A stretch of DNA of 18,677 nt from Clostridia bacterium (GCA_003563755.1 PWUB01000094.1:1-18677), one strand, 5' to 3'. Positions 9,415-15,850 are shown, numbered from the stretch's first letter. The notes: generated by a model not told the origin, from the sequence alone. Program-made: numbers and translations.

Positions 9415-9564
9415 CGTCTTCGTGGCAGGGTGAGGAGGGATGACCTCCAATTCCCGACCGGTGGTGATGCCCCGTATGGATTCTAGGGGGACGAGCCCAT
9501 CAGCCTCAACGGTTGATCCGGTGCGAATCCGGAGCCGACAGTACAGTCTGAGTGGGAGGAGGCG
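9415..9564 (+). promoter_or_regulatory. FMN riboswitch (RFN element)
   Basis: This aptamer binds flavin mononucleotide and represses the gene behind it. Conserved pieces occur in the right order: GGCAGGGTGA, CCCGACCGGTGGTGA, GACGAGCCC, GATCCGGTGCGAATCCGG, AGCCGACAGT and AGTCTGAGTGGGAG. P1 pairs 9415-9421 with 9558-9564. The variable arm P4 pairs CCCC with GGGG around 9470-9490. The loop of P3 is extended by an extra hairpin, GGAGG/CCTCC with a GATGA loop, at about 9434-9448. The downstream gene is a riboflavin-type transporter, which agrees with the ligand. Confidence 0.93.
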
Positions 9565-9656
9565 GGGCGTACGAAATAGCGCCTGATCGTATATGATCAG
9601 GTACACGCAAATTTCGCACACCTCCGCACCCCGACCGCGGTCGGGGTTTGTCTGTT
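9558..9656 (+). terminator. Riboswitch expression platform: antiterminator region and terminator
   Basis: The perfect inverted repeat CCCCGACCGCGGTCGGGG at 9629-9646, followed by TTTGTCTGTT, is an intrinsic terminator. Upstream, the 3' strand of P1 and what follows (9558-9577) can pair imperfectly with 9611-9632, using CGAAAT/ATTTCG and GGGG/CCTC, around an inner hairpin CCTGATC/GATCAGG at 9582-9601. That alternative uses both the P1 strand and the 5' arm of the terminator. FMN binding, which holds P1 closed, should therefore favour termination. The antiterminator is my inference from pairing. Confidence 0.75.
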
Positions 9657-9686
9657 CCCCATCCAATTTCATGAGAGGTGAGTCGC

Positions 9687-10178
9687 ATGGATTCGGATCT
9701 GCGCAAGATGGTGTTCGGAGCAATGTTCGCCGCATTCATCATGTTGGCCACTATGTACCTCAGAATCCCCGGGGCGACAGGTTATTATCATCTCGGTGAC
9801 GGACTAATATATGCGTGTGCGGTTCTCCTGGGCCCGGTGACGGGAGGTCTCGCTGCCGCGGTCGGATCGTTCATGGCAGATATGCTCAGCGGGTATCCTG
9901 TCTGGGCACCGTGGAGTATGCTCATCAAGGGTCTAACGGCGGTGATGGTGGCCCTCTTGGCACGCAGGAGCCGCTCTCCGTTCAGACTGGGTGCGTCCAT
10001 GATCGCGGGTGCTCTGGTCACCATCGTCGGTTACGGCCTGGCGACATGGATCATGTACGGCATGCCGGCGGTGATTCCGGAAACCTACGGTAACCTGGCC
10101 CAGACGGGACTGGGCATCATCGTGGGTATGCTGCTGGTATGGTGGAATCGCACCCAGCTGGAGGATCTGGGAGTGTGA
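9687..10178 (+). CDS. ECF transporter S component, predicted riboflavin uptake
   Basis: A 163-residue membrane protein with about five to six hydrophobic segments, the usual build of substrate-binding (S) components of energy-coupling factor transporters. The segment HLGDGLIYACAVLLGPVTGG and the later SFMADMLSGYPVWAPWSMLI match the ECF riboflavin-type S component family (COG4720/PF07155 type). The FMN riboswitch directly upstream strongly supports riboflavin or a related flavin as substrate. The sequence alone is not of the classic RibU type. The energising EcfA/EcfA'/EcfT proteins are not in this window, so it probably shares a module encoded elsewhere. ATG 9687 has GAGAGGTGA (9673-9681) at good spacing. 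The GTG at 9678 overlaps that site and is rejected. Confidence 0.87.
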   Translation: MDSDLRKMVFGAMFAAFIMLATMYLRIPGATGYYHLGDGLIYACAVLLGPVTGGLAAAVGSFMADMLSGYPVWAPWSMLIKGLTAVMVALLARRSRSPFRLGASMIAGALVTIVGYGLATWIMYGMPAVIPETYGNLAQTGLGIIVGMLLVWWNRTQLEDLGV

Positions 10179-10271
10179 GGATCTGTCTCACGTGGGCGGA
10201 GGAAGTCAGGCAGTCTATCTGGAAGTGCAGATTGTGATGACGGATAGAACGAATGGTGGAGGGATCAGACC

Positions 10272-11699
10272 ATGAGGATGAAGCCTGTCGGTCGTAATCG
10301 CTACCGTTGTGTCCCATCTGGTGAGGCGGATGTGGGAGCTGTCGTCTATCTTAACGATGCGCTCAGGGAGGCCGTCGAATCCGACGCCCTGAAACAGCTG
10401 ACCGATGCTGTCAGCCTGCCGGGGGTGGTGGATCCGGTGGTTGGGATGCCGGACCTGCACGTTGGTTACGGTCTTCCCATCGGCGGCGTGATGGCGGTAA
10501 GAGCCGGTGAGGATGAACAGGATACTTCCATCGTTTCTGCCGGAGCTGTTGGCTATGACATCAACTGTGGTGTACGCCTTCTGCGCACCAACATTGTTGC
10601 CGACGATCTGGATGAGGATGACCTGAAAGCTCTTTTGGATGCTATCCTCCGCAGAATTCCGGTCGGGGTGGGGAAATCCAGCGCCCGAACTATCCGGGGC
10701 CTGAGCTTTGAGCAGGTCGTGACCAGGGGTGCCCAGGCTCTCATAGCTGAGGGGTACGGCCGTCGGGAGGATGCGGGCGCCATCGAGGAGATGGGAAGCA
10801 TGGAGGGTGCTCGGCCGGAGACGGTGAGCAAGAAGGCCAGGAGCCGGAGCAATCAGCTGGCCACCATAGGTGGAGGCAACCACTTCATCGAAATCGGCAC
10901 TGTGGAGCGCGTCTATGATCACGACATGGCCGGTCATTTCGGCCTCGCTGAGGGCGACCTCACGGTCATGATTCACACGGGTAGCCGGGGTTTCGGCCAC
11001 GAAGTGTGCTCCAATTACACCGCCCTCATGTCCCGGCGTGCGTCTGCCTACGGTGTGAAGCTTCCCTCTAAGGGGCTGGCCTGTGTGCCGATAGGATCGA
11101 GGGAGGGCCGGGACTATCTGGCGGCAATGGCGTGTGCGGTGAATTACGCCTTCGCGAACCGCCAGCTTCTCACCCACGACGTGAGGTTAGCGTTTTCGGA
11201 GGTGATGGGCGAAGGTGATGTTTCCCTGGGCCTGGATGTTGTCTACGATGTGGCGCACAACATCGCCAAGTTCGAGGAGCACAGCGGAAGGCGTATGCTC
11301 ATCCACCGCAAGGGAGCCACCCGGGCCTTACCTCCCGGACACCCTTCGAATCCACCTCGATATCGTGACACCGGGCATCCGGTGATCATTCCCGGCAGCA
11401 TGGGCACAGGGTCCTTCGTGACCGTTGGTACGGAGAACACGCGGGAGACATTTTACTCCGTGAACCACGGTGCGGGCCGGGTCATGTCCCGTACCGCCGC
11501 ACGGAAGCGCTTCGACCTTGGCTCTTTCCGAGAGCAGCTGGGTAGCGTCATATATGCGGGAGTAGCAGTAAGAAAGGTCCTCGACGAGGCCCCCGAGGCA
11601 TATAAAGACATAGATGATGTCGTTGAGACCCTCGCGGAAATCGATATCACCCGCAAGGTCGTACGCCTAAGACCCCTCGCGGTCATCAAGGGCGACTGA
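10272..11699 (+). CDS. rtcB: RNA-splicing ligase RtcB
   Basis: A GTP- and manganese-dependent ligase that joins RNA 2',3'-cyclic phosphate (3'-phosphate) ends to 5'-OH ends, used in RNA repair. The 475-residue product has the metal-binding residues D96 and C99 (GYDINCGVR), H204 (GGGNHFIEI), H235 (HTGSRGFGH) and H329 (YDVAHNIAK). The guanylated nucleophile H399 lies in NHGAGR. ATG 10272 follows GGAGGGA at eight bases. It is 93 bases behind ribU with no clear promoter between, so read-through under flavin control is possible but unproven. The usual partner archease is not visible on either side. Confidence 0.96.
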   Translation: MRMKPVGRNRYRCVPSGEADVGAVVYLNDALREAVESDALKQLTDAVSLPGVVDPVVGMPDLHVGYGLPIGGVMAVRAGEDEQDTSIVSAGAVGYDINCGVRLLRTNIVADDLDEDDLKALLDAILRRIPVGVGKSSARTIRGLSFEQVVTRGAQALIAEGYGRREDAGAIEEMGSMEGARPETVSKKARSRSNQLATIGGGNHFIEIGTVERVYDHDMAGHFGLAEGDLTVMIHTGSRGFGHEVCSNYTALMSRRASAYGVKLPSKGLACVPIGSREGRDYLAAMACAVNYAFANRQLLTHDVRLAFSEVMGEGDVSLGLDVVYDVAHNIAKFEEHSGRRMLIHRKGATRALPPGHPSNPPRYRDTGHPVIIPGSMGTGSFVTVGTENTRETFYSVNHGAGRVMSRTAARKRFDLGSFREQLGSVIYAGVAVRKVLDEAPEAYKDIDDVVETLAEIDITRKVVRLRPLAVIKGD

Positions 11700-11727
11700 C
11701 CGGGACGCGGCAGTGGTTTGCATTACC

Positions 11728-11769
11728 GGGCTGTCCCGCCGCCAAGGGGTTCAGGGGGCGGGACAGCCC
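11728..11769. terminator. Hairpin between convergent rtcB and DUF4438 genes
   Basis: A perfect 13-base-pair inverted repeat (11728-11740 with 11757-11769) surrounds a 16-base loop, seven bases from the end of the minus-strand gene and 28 from that of rtcB. Neither side has a real T tract, so it is either a weak bidirectional terminator or an RNA 3'-end stabiliser. Confidence 0.6.
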
Positions 11770-11776
11770 AGGTGCG

Positions 11777-12661
11777 TCAGATATCCTCGCGCAGGTTCAT
11801 GACCTTCGCTATGTTGGCTGCCTGGTCGATTATAGGCCTGATCTGGCCCGTACGAGATGTCATCAGCGAGGTGACGCCGGGGCCGTGGCCGGCTACCACG
11901 GAGTCACCGTGGATGACGAGACCTATGGATACAGCGCCCTTTCGGTATATGCGCCCGTAGGAGTGATCGGCATCCATGATGGCCACGAAGTCACCGAGCC
12001 TGAGCTCATCCAGCCGATATTCTGCGACGGTATCCTCATCGAACATGGTGATGTCGTAGTCACCGCGGTGTACGCTGTCGCGGCCGAGACCTGATCCCAT
12101 GATGGCTGCCGGCACCTTGTGGGTGACGGGCACGTGCAGGACACCATCATGTTCTTCGATATCCCACGCCTCAAGAAGCGCAGGGGAGAGGTTGAACAGC
12201 TTCACGTCAGGGTAGTCTGCGAGTTCGAGTCCAACTCCCGTCGCTCGGATCATGATCTTGTCACCAAGAACCAGGTCGTCCAAGATCTCGGGGGTGAAGT
12301 CTATCATCACCCGTTCTGCACCGCCGTGCTTACCGGTGACTGTACCGGTCTTGTCTTCCGCTTTACCGGAGACCAGACGTGCCTCGTTGCCCACGCACGC
12401 GAGCACGTTAAGACCGGCGTTGGGACCGGTTGCCCCGTCGCCCTGGGGGTTCTTTATGCTAACCGCTGGCTCCACGTGGTCTGCAGCCCAGCGGACCGCC
12501 GAGTCACCCACCCGCACGTTGTATGTGATGCCTGAGGAGCCGGTGACCACCGTGGGCTGTCCATCCGTCGAGATGCGGTAGGGGCTTCGTCCGTAGGCGG
12601 GGTGTGCGATTTCCCCCAGCACCGAGATCGTCACTAGTCGGTCGACATTGGTCTTCAACAT
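11777..12661 (-). CDS. DUF4438 family protein
   Basis: A 294-residue soluble protein with no signal peptide or membrane segment. It matches my memory of the DUF4438 family, known from anaerobic and thermophilic bacteria such as Thermotoga. Characteristic segments include GITYNVRVGDSA, WAADHVEPAVSI, LNVLACVGNEA, GTVTGKHGGAERVMIDF, VTHKVPAAIMGSGLGR, DADHSYGRIYRKGAVSIG and AGHGPGVTSL. The many conserved Gly, His and Asp residues suggest a ligand or metal site, but no function is known to me. I chose the ATG at 12661 because GGGAGG lies six bases before it. The open frame extends further upstream without family resemblance. It lies 84 bases behind the osmC-like gene and may be transcribed with it. 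Confidence 0.85.
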   Translation of the reverse strand: MLKTNVDRLVTISVLGEIAHPAYGRSPYRISTDGQPTVVTGSSGITYNVRVGDSAVRWAADHVEPAVSIKNPQGDGATGPNAGLNVLACVGNEARLVSGKAEDKTGTVTGKHGGAERVMIDFTPEILDDLVLGDKIMIRATGVGLELADYPDVKLFNLSPALLEAWDIEEHDGVLHVPVTHKVPAAIMGSGLGRDSVHRGDYDITMFDEDTVAEYRLDELRLGDFVAIMDADHSYGRIYRKGAVSIGLVIHGDSVVAGHGPGVTSLMTSRTGQIRPIIDQAANIAKVMNLREDI

Positions 12662-12704
12662 GAGCATCCTCCCTTTCTGTTGCTGCCGCTGTTCTGATAC
12701 CGGC

Positions 12705-12733
12705 ATTGGACTGCCGATACCCGGTCTTTACAA
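12705..12733 (-). promoter_or_regulatory. Possible promoter of the DUF4438 gene
   Basis: On the minus strand TTGTAA (12733-12728) and TCCAAT (12710-12705) are 17 bases apart. Each matches four of six consensus positions. It would allow expression separate from the osmC-like gene. The matches are modest. Confidence 0.3.
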
Positions 12734-12745
12734 GAGCCCGCTTCC

Positions 12746-13132
12746 TCAGGAGAGGAGCTGCGCGGAATAGGTCAGCGATACTCCGGGCGCGAGGGCCAAA
12801 TGCACGGGGCAGTACTTCTCTGTCAACTCCAGGGCAGTTCGCAGAGAATCCGGGTTGAGTCCCTGGGCCCTGACCCCGATATGCACCTCCATCTTCTCGA
12901 TCCTGTAGGGATCTTCGTCGATGCTGACCTCCGCCTCGAGTCTCAGGTCTTCTATTTGAACCCTCTGTTTTTCAAGGATTCTGCGGAGGGTCAGTCCGGT
13001 GCACCCGAGCAGGCTGCCGACCAGGTGGTCCACGGGACTCGGCATCCCCCCGCTCATCCTGAACTGACCGCTGGATATTTCGGCGGTGACGGAATCCTCG
13101 TGTATCACGGCACTGCCACGCTTGGTGATCAT
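12746..13132 (-). CDS. OsmC family protein
   Basis: A 128-residue cytoplasmic protein of the OsmC/Ohr superfamily, whose members reduce organic hydroperoxides with a pair of reactive cysteines. C44 in LLGCTGLTL is at the start of the central helix, and C108 in EKYCPVHLAL is at the expected second position. The spacing fits the OsmC/YhfA-like branch. Domain order is normal: N-terminal beta strands, GGMPSPVDHLVGSL, the central helix, then a beta strand and the second Cys helix. ATG 13132 has AGAGGAGA a few bases upstream. The substrate is unknown, and a general thiol peroxidase or acyl-binding role is equally possible. It is divergent from the fmdB-type gene, with 123 bases between them. Confidence 0.88.
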   Translation of the reverse strand: MITKRGSAVIHEDSVTAEISSGQFRMSGGMPSPVDHLVGSLLGCTGLTLRRILEKQRVQIEDLRLEAEVSIDEDPYRIEKMEVHIGVRAQGLNPDSLRTALELTEKYCPVHLALAPGVSLTYSAQLLS

Positions 13133-13151
13133 GATTCTCCTCTCCGTTCCA

Positions 13152-13180
13152 TTTCGATTACGCCGAACAGGCGTTATAAT
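13152..13180 (+). promoter_or_regulatory. Promoter of the FmdB-type gene
   Basis: A perfect TATAAT at 13175-13180 has a weak -35, TTTCGA, at 13152-13157 with a 17-base spacer. Transcription would start near 13187, leaving a leader of about 70 bases. That leader contains GGTGTCATTC and AGAGACACCG, which can form a short GGTGTC/GACACC hairpin. Confidence 0.6.
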
Positions 13181-13255
13181 GTGGTTGCGGCATCAATGGT
13201 GTCATTCAAGAGACACCGTGGTTTTCCTGCACAGGGCAGGTGGGGAGGTAGGATC

Positions 13256-13480
13256 GTGCCATCATACGATTTCAAGTGTCAGGATTGTGGCGAGAAGTTC
13301 ACGGTCTTCGTACCGATCAGCAAACGTGAGGACGTTACCTGTACCAGCTGCGGAAAAGACAGGGTCAGGCAGTTGGTAACGGCCTTTTATCACTCGGGGT
13401 CCTCCCGCGGCCGGGGAGGCTCCTACTGTTCTGATCGGAGCTGTGCGAGCTGCTCAGGGTGTTCCACGCCGCACCGCTGA
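13256..13480 (+). CDS. FmdB-type zinc ribbon protein
   Basis: A 74-residue protein. The N-terminus MPSYDFKCQDCGEKF with C8 and C11, then C29 and C32 in VTCTSCG, forms the four-cysteine zinc ribbon of the FmdB family (putative regulatory protein; role undefined in most bacteria). The C-terminal 30 residues are rich in Gly, Ser, Arg and Cys and look disordered, with four further cysteines (58, 63, 66 and 69) that could bind a second metal. GTG 13256 is chosen because GGGGAGGTAGGATC runs right up to it and because it gives the standard PxYDFxCxxCG start. The open frame runs far upstream, antisense to the OsmC gene, and that part is not coding. Confidence 0.88.
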   Translation: MPSYDFKCQDCGEKFTVFVPISKREDVTCTSCGKDRVRQLVTAFYHSGSSRGRGGSYCSDRSCASCSGCSTPHR

Positions 13481-13506
13481 CCTTGGTTTTGCAGGGACAA
13501 GGGGAT

Positions 13507-13541
13507 CAGCAGGGAGGCCGTGAGAGACACCCTCCCTGCTG
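13507..13541 (+). terminator. Hairpin after the FmdB-type gene
   Basis: Perfect 11-base-pair arms (13507-13517 with 13531-13541) enclose a 13-base loop, 27 bases after the stop codon. No T tract follows, so its efficiency as an intrinsic terminator is doubtful. Confidence 0.5.
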
Positions 13542-13573
13542 GTTATGGGGTGGGGAAGACATCATGTGCGCCA

Positions 13574-13718
13574 CGTTACCCGTGACGCTTGCCACTATGG
13601 GCGGAAGAACCGAAGACCCGAGCGGGTGCGAGGAGTATGACCCCTCATCACTATGCCTTGGCCGGGGAGACGTGAAGGTCTCGGGATCCGTTCTCCGCCA
13701 AGAGGTGATATCCTCACC
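13574..13718 (+). ncRNA. Candidate structured RNA in the 13542-13778 intergenic gap
   Basis: No gene is supported in the 236 bases between the FmdB hairpin and the terminator-like repeat at 13779, but the stretch is dense in inverted repeats. CGTTA/TGACG pairs 13574-13578 with 13583-13587. GGCGGA-A-GAAC (13600-13610) pairs over ten base pairs with GTTCTCCGCC (13690-13699), enclosing small hairpins at 13616-13627, 13630-13646 and 13667-13682. GGTGA/TCACC follows at 13704-13718. This resembles a closed multi-branch RNA. I could not match it to any riboswitch or ncRNA class I know. The strand is uncertain because inverted repeats are symmetric, and no promoter is clear. Confidence 0.27.
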
Positions 13719-13778
13719 CTACAATATCTATCGGTGATTTGTCGGCCATAGTTTAGGGGTAGCGCCAAAATTGAGGTC

Positions 13779-13802
13779 AGAGCCCGGGTGAACCCGGGCT
13801 CT
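13779..13802. terminator. Terminator-like hairpin at the 3' end of the cysteine-rich gene
   Basis: AGAGCCCGGGT (13779-13789) and ACCCGGGCTCT (13792-13802) form a strong GC-rich stem with a very short loop, eight bases beyond the stop of the minus-strand gene. T tracts are poor on both sides. It may stop transcription in either direction. Confidence 0.6.
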
Positions 13803-13809
13803 GTGTGGT

Positions 13810-14466
13810 TCAGGACAGTTCCCAGGGCTGAGGTGGGAACAGTGGTGGCGGAGGGGCCTCCAGGAACTCTTCGCACCTTGTCGGCAGCTCCTCGCACTCC
13901 GGGGGCGGAGGGCAGAAACCGTAGGATGGAATGAGTAACTGGACTTCGAGAGCCGACTTGATGACGACGAACTCACCGACCTCACAGAAGATCTTGGTCG
14001 GGCTGATGATATCGCAGCCGAGACACTCTAGCACAGCTTCCACTTTGCAGAACATCTCTTCGGTTCCAAACAGGATGACCGATTTATCGTGTTCTTCAAT
14101 ATGCTCCACCGTACGCTCAGTGCCGTGTTTGTCTTCATAGACCACGATGACCCGGTATTTGTACTCCACGGTTACCCGTACCAGCGGGGGATCATCCTGG
14201 ATCTGGGTCAGTGAGCAGTCGAACTCGAAATCAGCAGTTTCACAGCTGATTATCTTCCGGGGTTCCTTGCTCAGATCATCGAACTGGATCTCTGCGCATC
14301 TCTTCTGTGAGCACGCGTCGTAGATTTTTTCCACCTGGACGCACACTGCCTCGATCGGACGGGGGATCTTCTTCGGAGGGAAGGGTCCTGGCTGAACGGG
14401 TTTCGGTGGACGAAACCACTGGGCCTCAACTTCCTCTTGTTGAACGTCTTTTTCTTCCTCGGTCAA
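13810..14466 (-). CDS. Cysteine-rich acidic protein of unknown function
   Basis: A 218-residue protein I do not recognise for certain. It has 12 cysteines (42, 52, 57, 75, 84, 140, 148, 151, 161, 185, 191, 198), a very acidic N-terminus, a Pro-rich stretch (about 19-37), a beta-rich middle (VRVTVEYKYRVIVVYED), and a Pro/Glu/Cys-rich tail ending in PPPLFPPQPW. There is no signal peptide or membrane segment. The core pattern CVQVEKIYDACSQKRC resembles cysteine-rich proteins of clostridial spore formers, so a spore coat or spore-surface role is a reasonable inference, not a demonstrated one. The start is TTG 14466, chosen for GAGAGGAGGT seven bases upstream. The frame runs on to 14781 without a further good site. 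It is divergent from the gene at 14573. Confidence 0.75.
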   Translation of the reverse strand: MTEEEKDVQQEEVEAQWFRPPKPVQPGPFPPKKIPRPIEAVCVQVEKIYDACSQKRCAEIQFDDLSKEPRKIISCETADFEFDCSLTQIQDDPPLVRVTVEYKYRVIVVYEDKHGTERTVEHIEEHDKSVILFGTEEMFCKVEAVLECLGCDIISPTKIFCEVGEFVVIKSALEVQLLIPSYGFCPPPPECEELPTRCEEFLEAPPPPLFPPQPWELS

Positions 14467-14502
14467 ATCGGGTACCTCCTCTCGTGAGAACACTATCATT
14501 AA

Positions 14503-14511
14503 CATAATATG
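14503..14511 (-). promoter_or_regulatory. Possible sporulation-type -10 element of the cysteine-rich gene
   Basis: On the minus strand CATATTATG fits the sigma-K -10 pattern CATAnnnTA in all but the last base, and CATATTA fits the sigma-G pattern. CACA lies about 15 bases upstream, a sigma-K-like -35. A sigma-A alternative is TTGAAA with AATGAT 17 bases later. The start codon is 36 bases downstream. Confidence 0.35.
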
Positions 14512-14572
14512 AAAGGCTTTCAAGGGTGTGCATGGCTGTTCTTTAACATAGGGATTACTGGGGGTGAGGTGA

Positions 14573-15781
14573 ATGCCAGCTAGCAGCACGTGGCCGATCG
14601 TGTGCTTACGTGGAGAGCAAACCTGGATATGGCGACTGAGGGGAGGGAATCTCCTCGGCTCATCAATGGACCGCCATGATGTGCTGGATCTCGGTCCTGT
14701 CCATGCCTTCGATGGGGGATACTCGCAGGATGGGGAGATGTTCCTGCTGGTCGAGCGTTCCCACGATGATGCCAGCGTCAACCTGGAGATCGTGCGTCTT
14801 GGCGAGTCGCGCCCTCACCGGGTTGACTCCCTGGCGTCGGTGGCTGCGCCTGCCTTTTCTCACTGCCTGCCTCCGATCGATGCTCGGAGTGATTGGACAC
14901 CGGGATGGCTCGACGGCAGGGTGATACGCCACGGGGGGGGTTGTATCACGCTTCCTGAGCCCCTGGCGGAGGTGTCCGCTCTCATGCCCTCGGGCGAGGC
15001 GGGCAGCTGGCCGTGGGTGTTCACCGGTGTCTCACGTGAAGGTGCAGGCATCACGGGCGTGATCAGCCGTCGGTGGGGCTGGGAACCCTGGGTGGCCACC
15101 CCCGGGCTGTGCGTGATGACCCCGGGATACCTACCGCGGGAGGGGGAGCTGTGGTTTCTGGTGTCCCATCGGCGTGGAATGCGCGGAGACATCCTGGCAG
15201 GACGCCGGTGGCGGAAGAGGGCAGGGACAATCCGAGGCCTGGCGTGGGAGCCCCCGCGACCCCTGCTGGCTCTGGGTCAGACCGGGGGAGAGGGTTTTGG
15301 AGGCGTGGTAGGATGCCACGAGTCCCCGGGCTTCTTCTGGATCTCTCGGGATGACTCGGTCTGTCGGTGGGGTGTTCTTCCACCCAGGTCAGACTCCACA
15401 GCCAGGGAATGTATCGTATTGTCAGAGCAGGGCGGTAGAGTGTTGCCGCGACCCGTGAGGTACAGGGTCCGTGCCTGTCCGGCCGCTCGCGGTACAGTGC
15501 CGTGTCATACGACCGGGTTGGGCGTGGTAACTCACCGGTATGTTGCGCCCCTGATGCCCGAATCATGTCCCCTTGTCCGGGGGTATGGTCCTGGGCATTC
15601 GGAGCAGCGGACCGCGGTAGACACTGATACCAGCCACGGGCATGACAGGATTGCCCGTCTGCGCCGCGCTCTGAGCCTGGCCCTTCTCGAGGTCGAGGCC
15701 CTGCGTCGGGAGCGAAACCGACTGCAGACTGAGCTCGAAAGCACCGTGTCGAGTCGCGACACTTCTTCGGACCGCCGCTAA
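14573..15781 (+). CDS. Hypothetical protein, Trp-rich body with C-terminal coiled coil
   Basis: A 402-residue protein of unknown family. The body (about 1-345) is rich in Trp, Gly and Arg and has recurring short strands such as FDGGYSQDGEMFLLVERS followed by NLEIVRLGES. These recall blades of beta-propeller proteins, but I cannot count convincing repeats. The last 48 residues form a charged helix with heptad-like leucines (RIARLRRALSLALLEVEALR), a likely coiled coil for self-assembly or partner binding. No signal peptide, membrane segment or catalytic motif is visible. ATG 14573 follows GGGGTGAGGTGA. It is divergent from the cysteine-rich gene across 106 bases, so they may share a regulatory region. 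Steady coding bias and the absence of stops across 1.2 kb support a real gene. Confidence 0.75.
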   Translation: MPASSTWPIVCLRGEQTWIWRLRGGNLLGSSMDRHDVLDLGPVHAFDGGYSQDGEMFLLVERSHDDASVNLEIVRLGESRPHRVDSLASVAAPAFSHCLPPIDARSDWTPGWLDGRVIRHGGGCITLPEPLAEVSALMPSGEAGSWPWVFTGVSREGAGITGVISRRWGWEPWVATPGLCVMTPGYLPREGELWFLVSHRRGMRGDILAGRRWRKRAGTIRGLAWEPPRPLLALGQTGGEGFGGVVGCHESPGFFWISRDDSVCRWGVLPPRSDSTARECIVLSEQGGRVLPRPVRYRVRACPAARGTVPCHTTGLGVVTHRYVAPLMPESCPLVRGYGPGHSEQRTAVDTDTSHGHDRIARLRRALSLALLEVEALRRERNRLQTELESTVSSRDTSSDRR

Positions 15782-15829
15782 CGCTTCAGTAGATTGATGC
15801 CGACGGCGCGGGGTACCTGGATGCCGTAC

Positions 15830-15850
15830 GGTGCATCGGAGGGATGCACC
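15830..15850 (+). terminator. Terminator-like hairpin after the Trp-rich gene
   Basis: GGTGCATC (15830-15837) pairs perfectly with GATGCACC (15843-15850) around a 5-base loop, followed by TGTTCT. The weak T tract makes this a modest terminator. The rest of the 262-base gap before 16044 holds only the promoter noted at 15991. Confidence 0.5.

Noticed and set aside
9678..9686. GTG at 9678 as the start of the S component gene
   Set aside because: It overlaps the ribosome binding site that serves ATG 9687 at correct spacing.
10215..11177. Long open frame on the minus strand opposite rtcB (320 codons)
   Set aside because: It is antisense to conserved rtcB motifs, has no recognisable family and no good ribosome binding site. 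It is a shadow of GC-rich codon structure.
12800..13255. Upstream extension of the FmdB-type frame
   Set aside because: It is antisense to the OsmC-like gene. The family N-terminus and an excellent ribosome binding site place the start at 13256.
13595..13700. Cobalamin or other known riboswitch, suggested by GCCACTATGGG and GGAAG
   Set aside because: The remaining conserved boxes of the B12 element are missing, and the gene behind is on the opposite strand.
14467..14781. N-terminal extension of the cysteine-rich gene to 14781
   Set aside because: A strong ribosome binding site sits directly before TTG 14466, and the extension would overlap the divergent gene at 14573.
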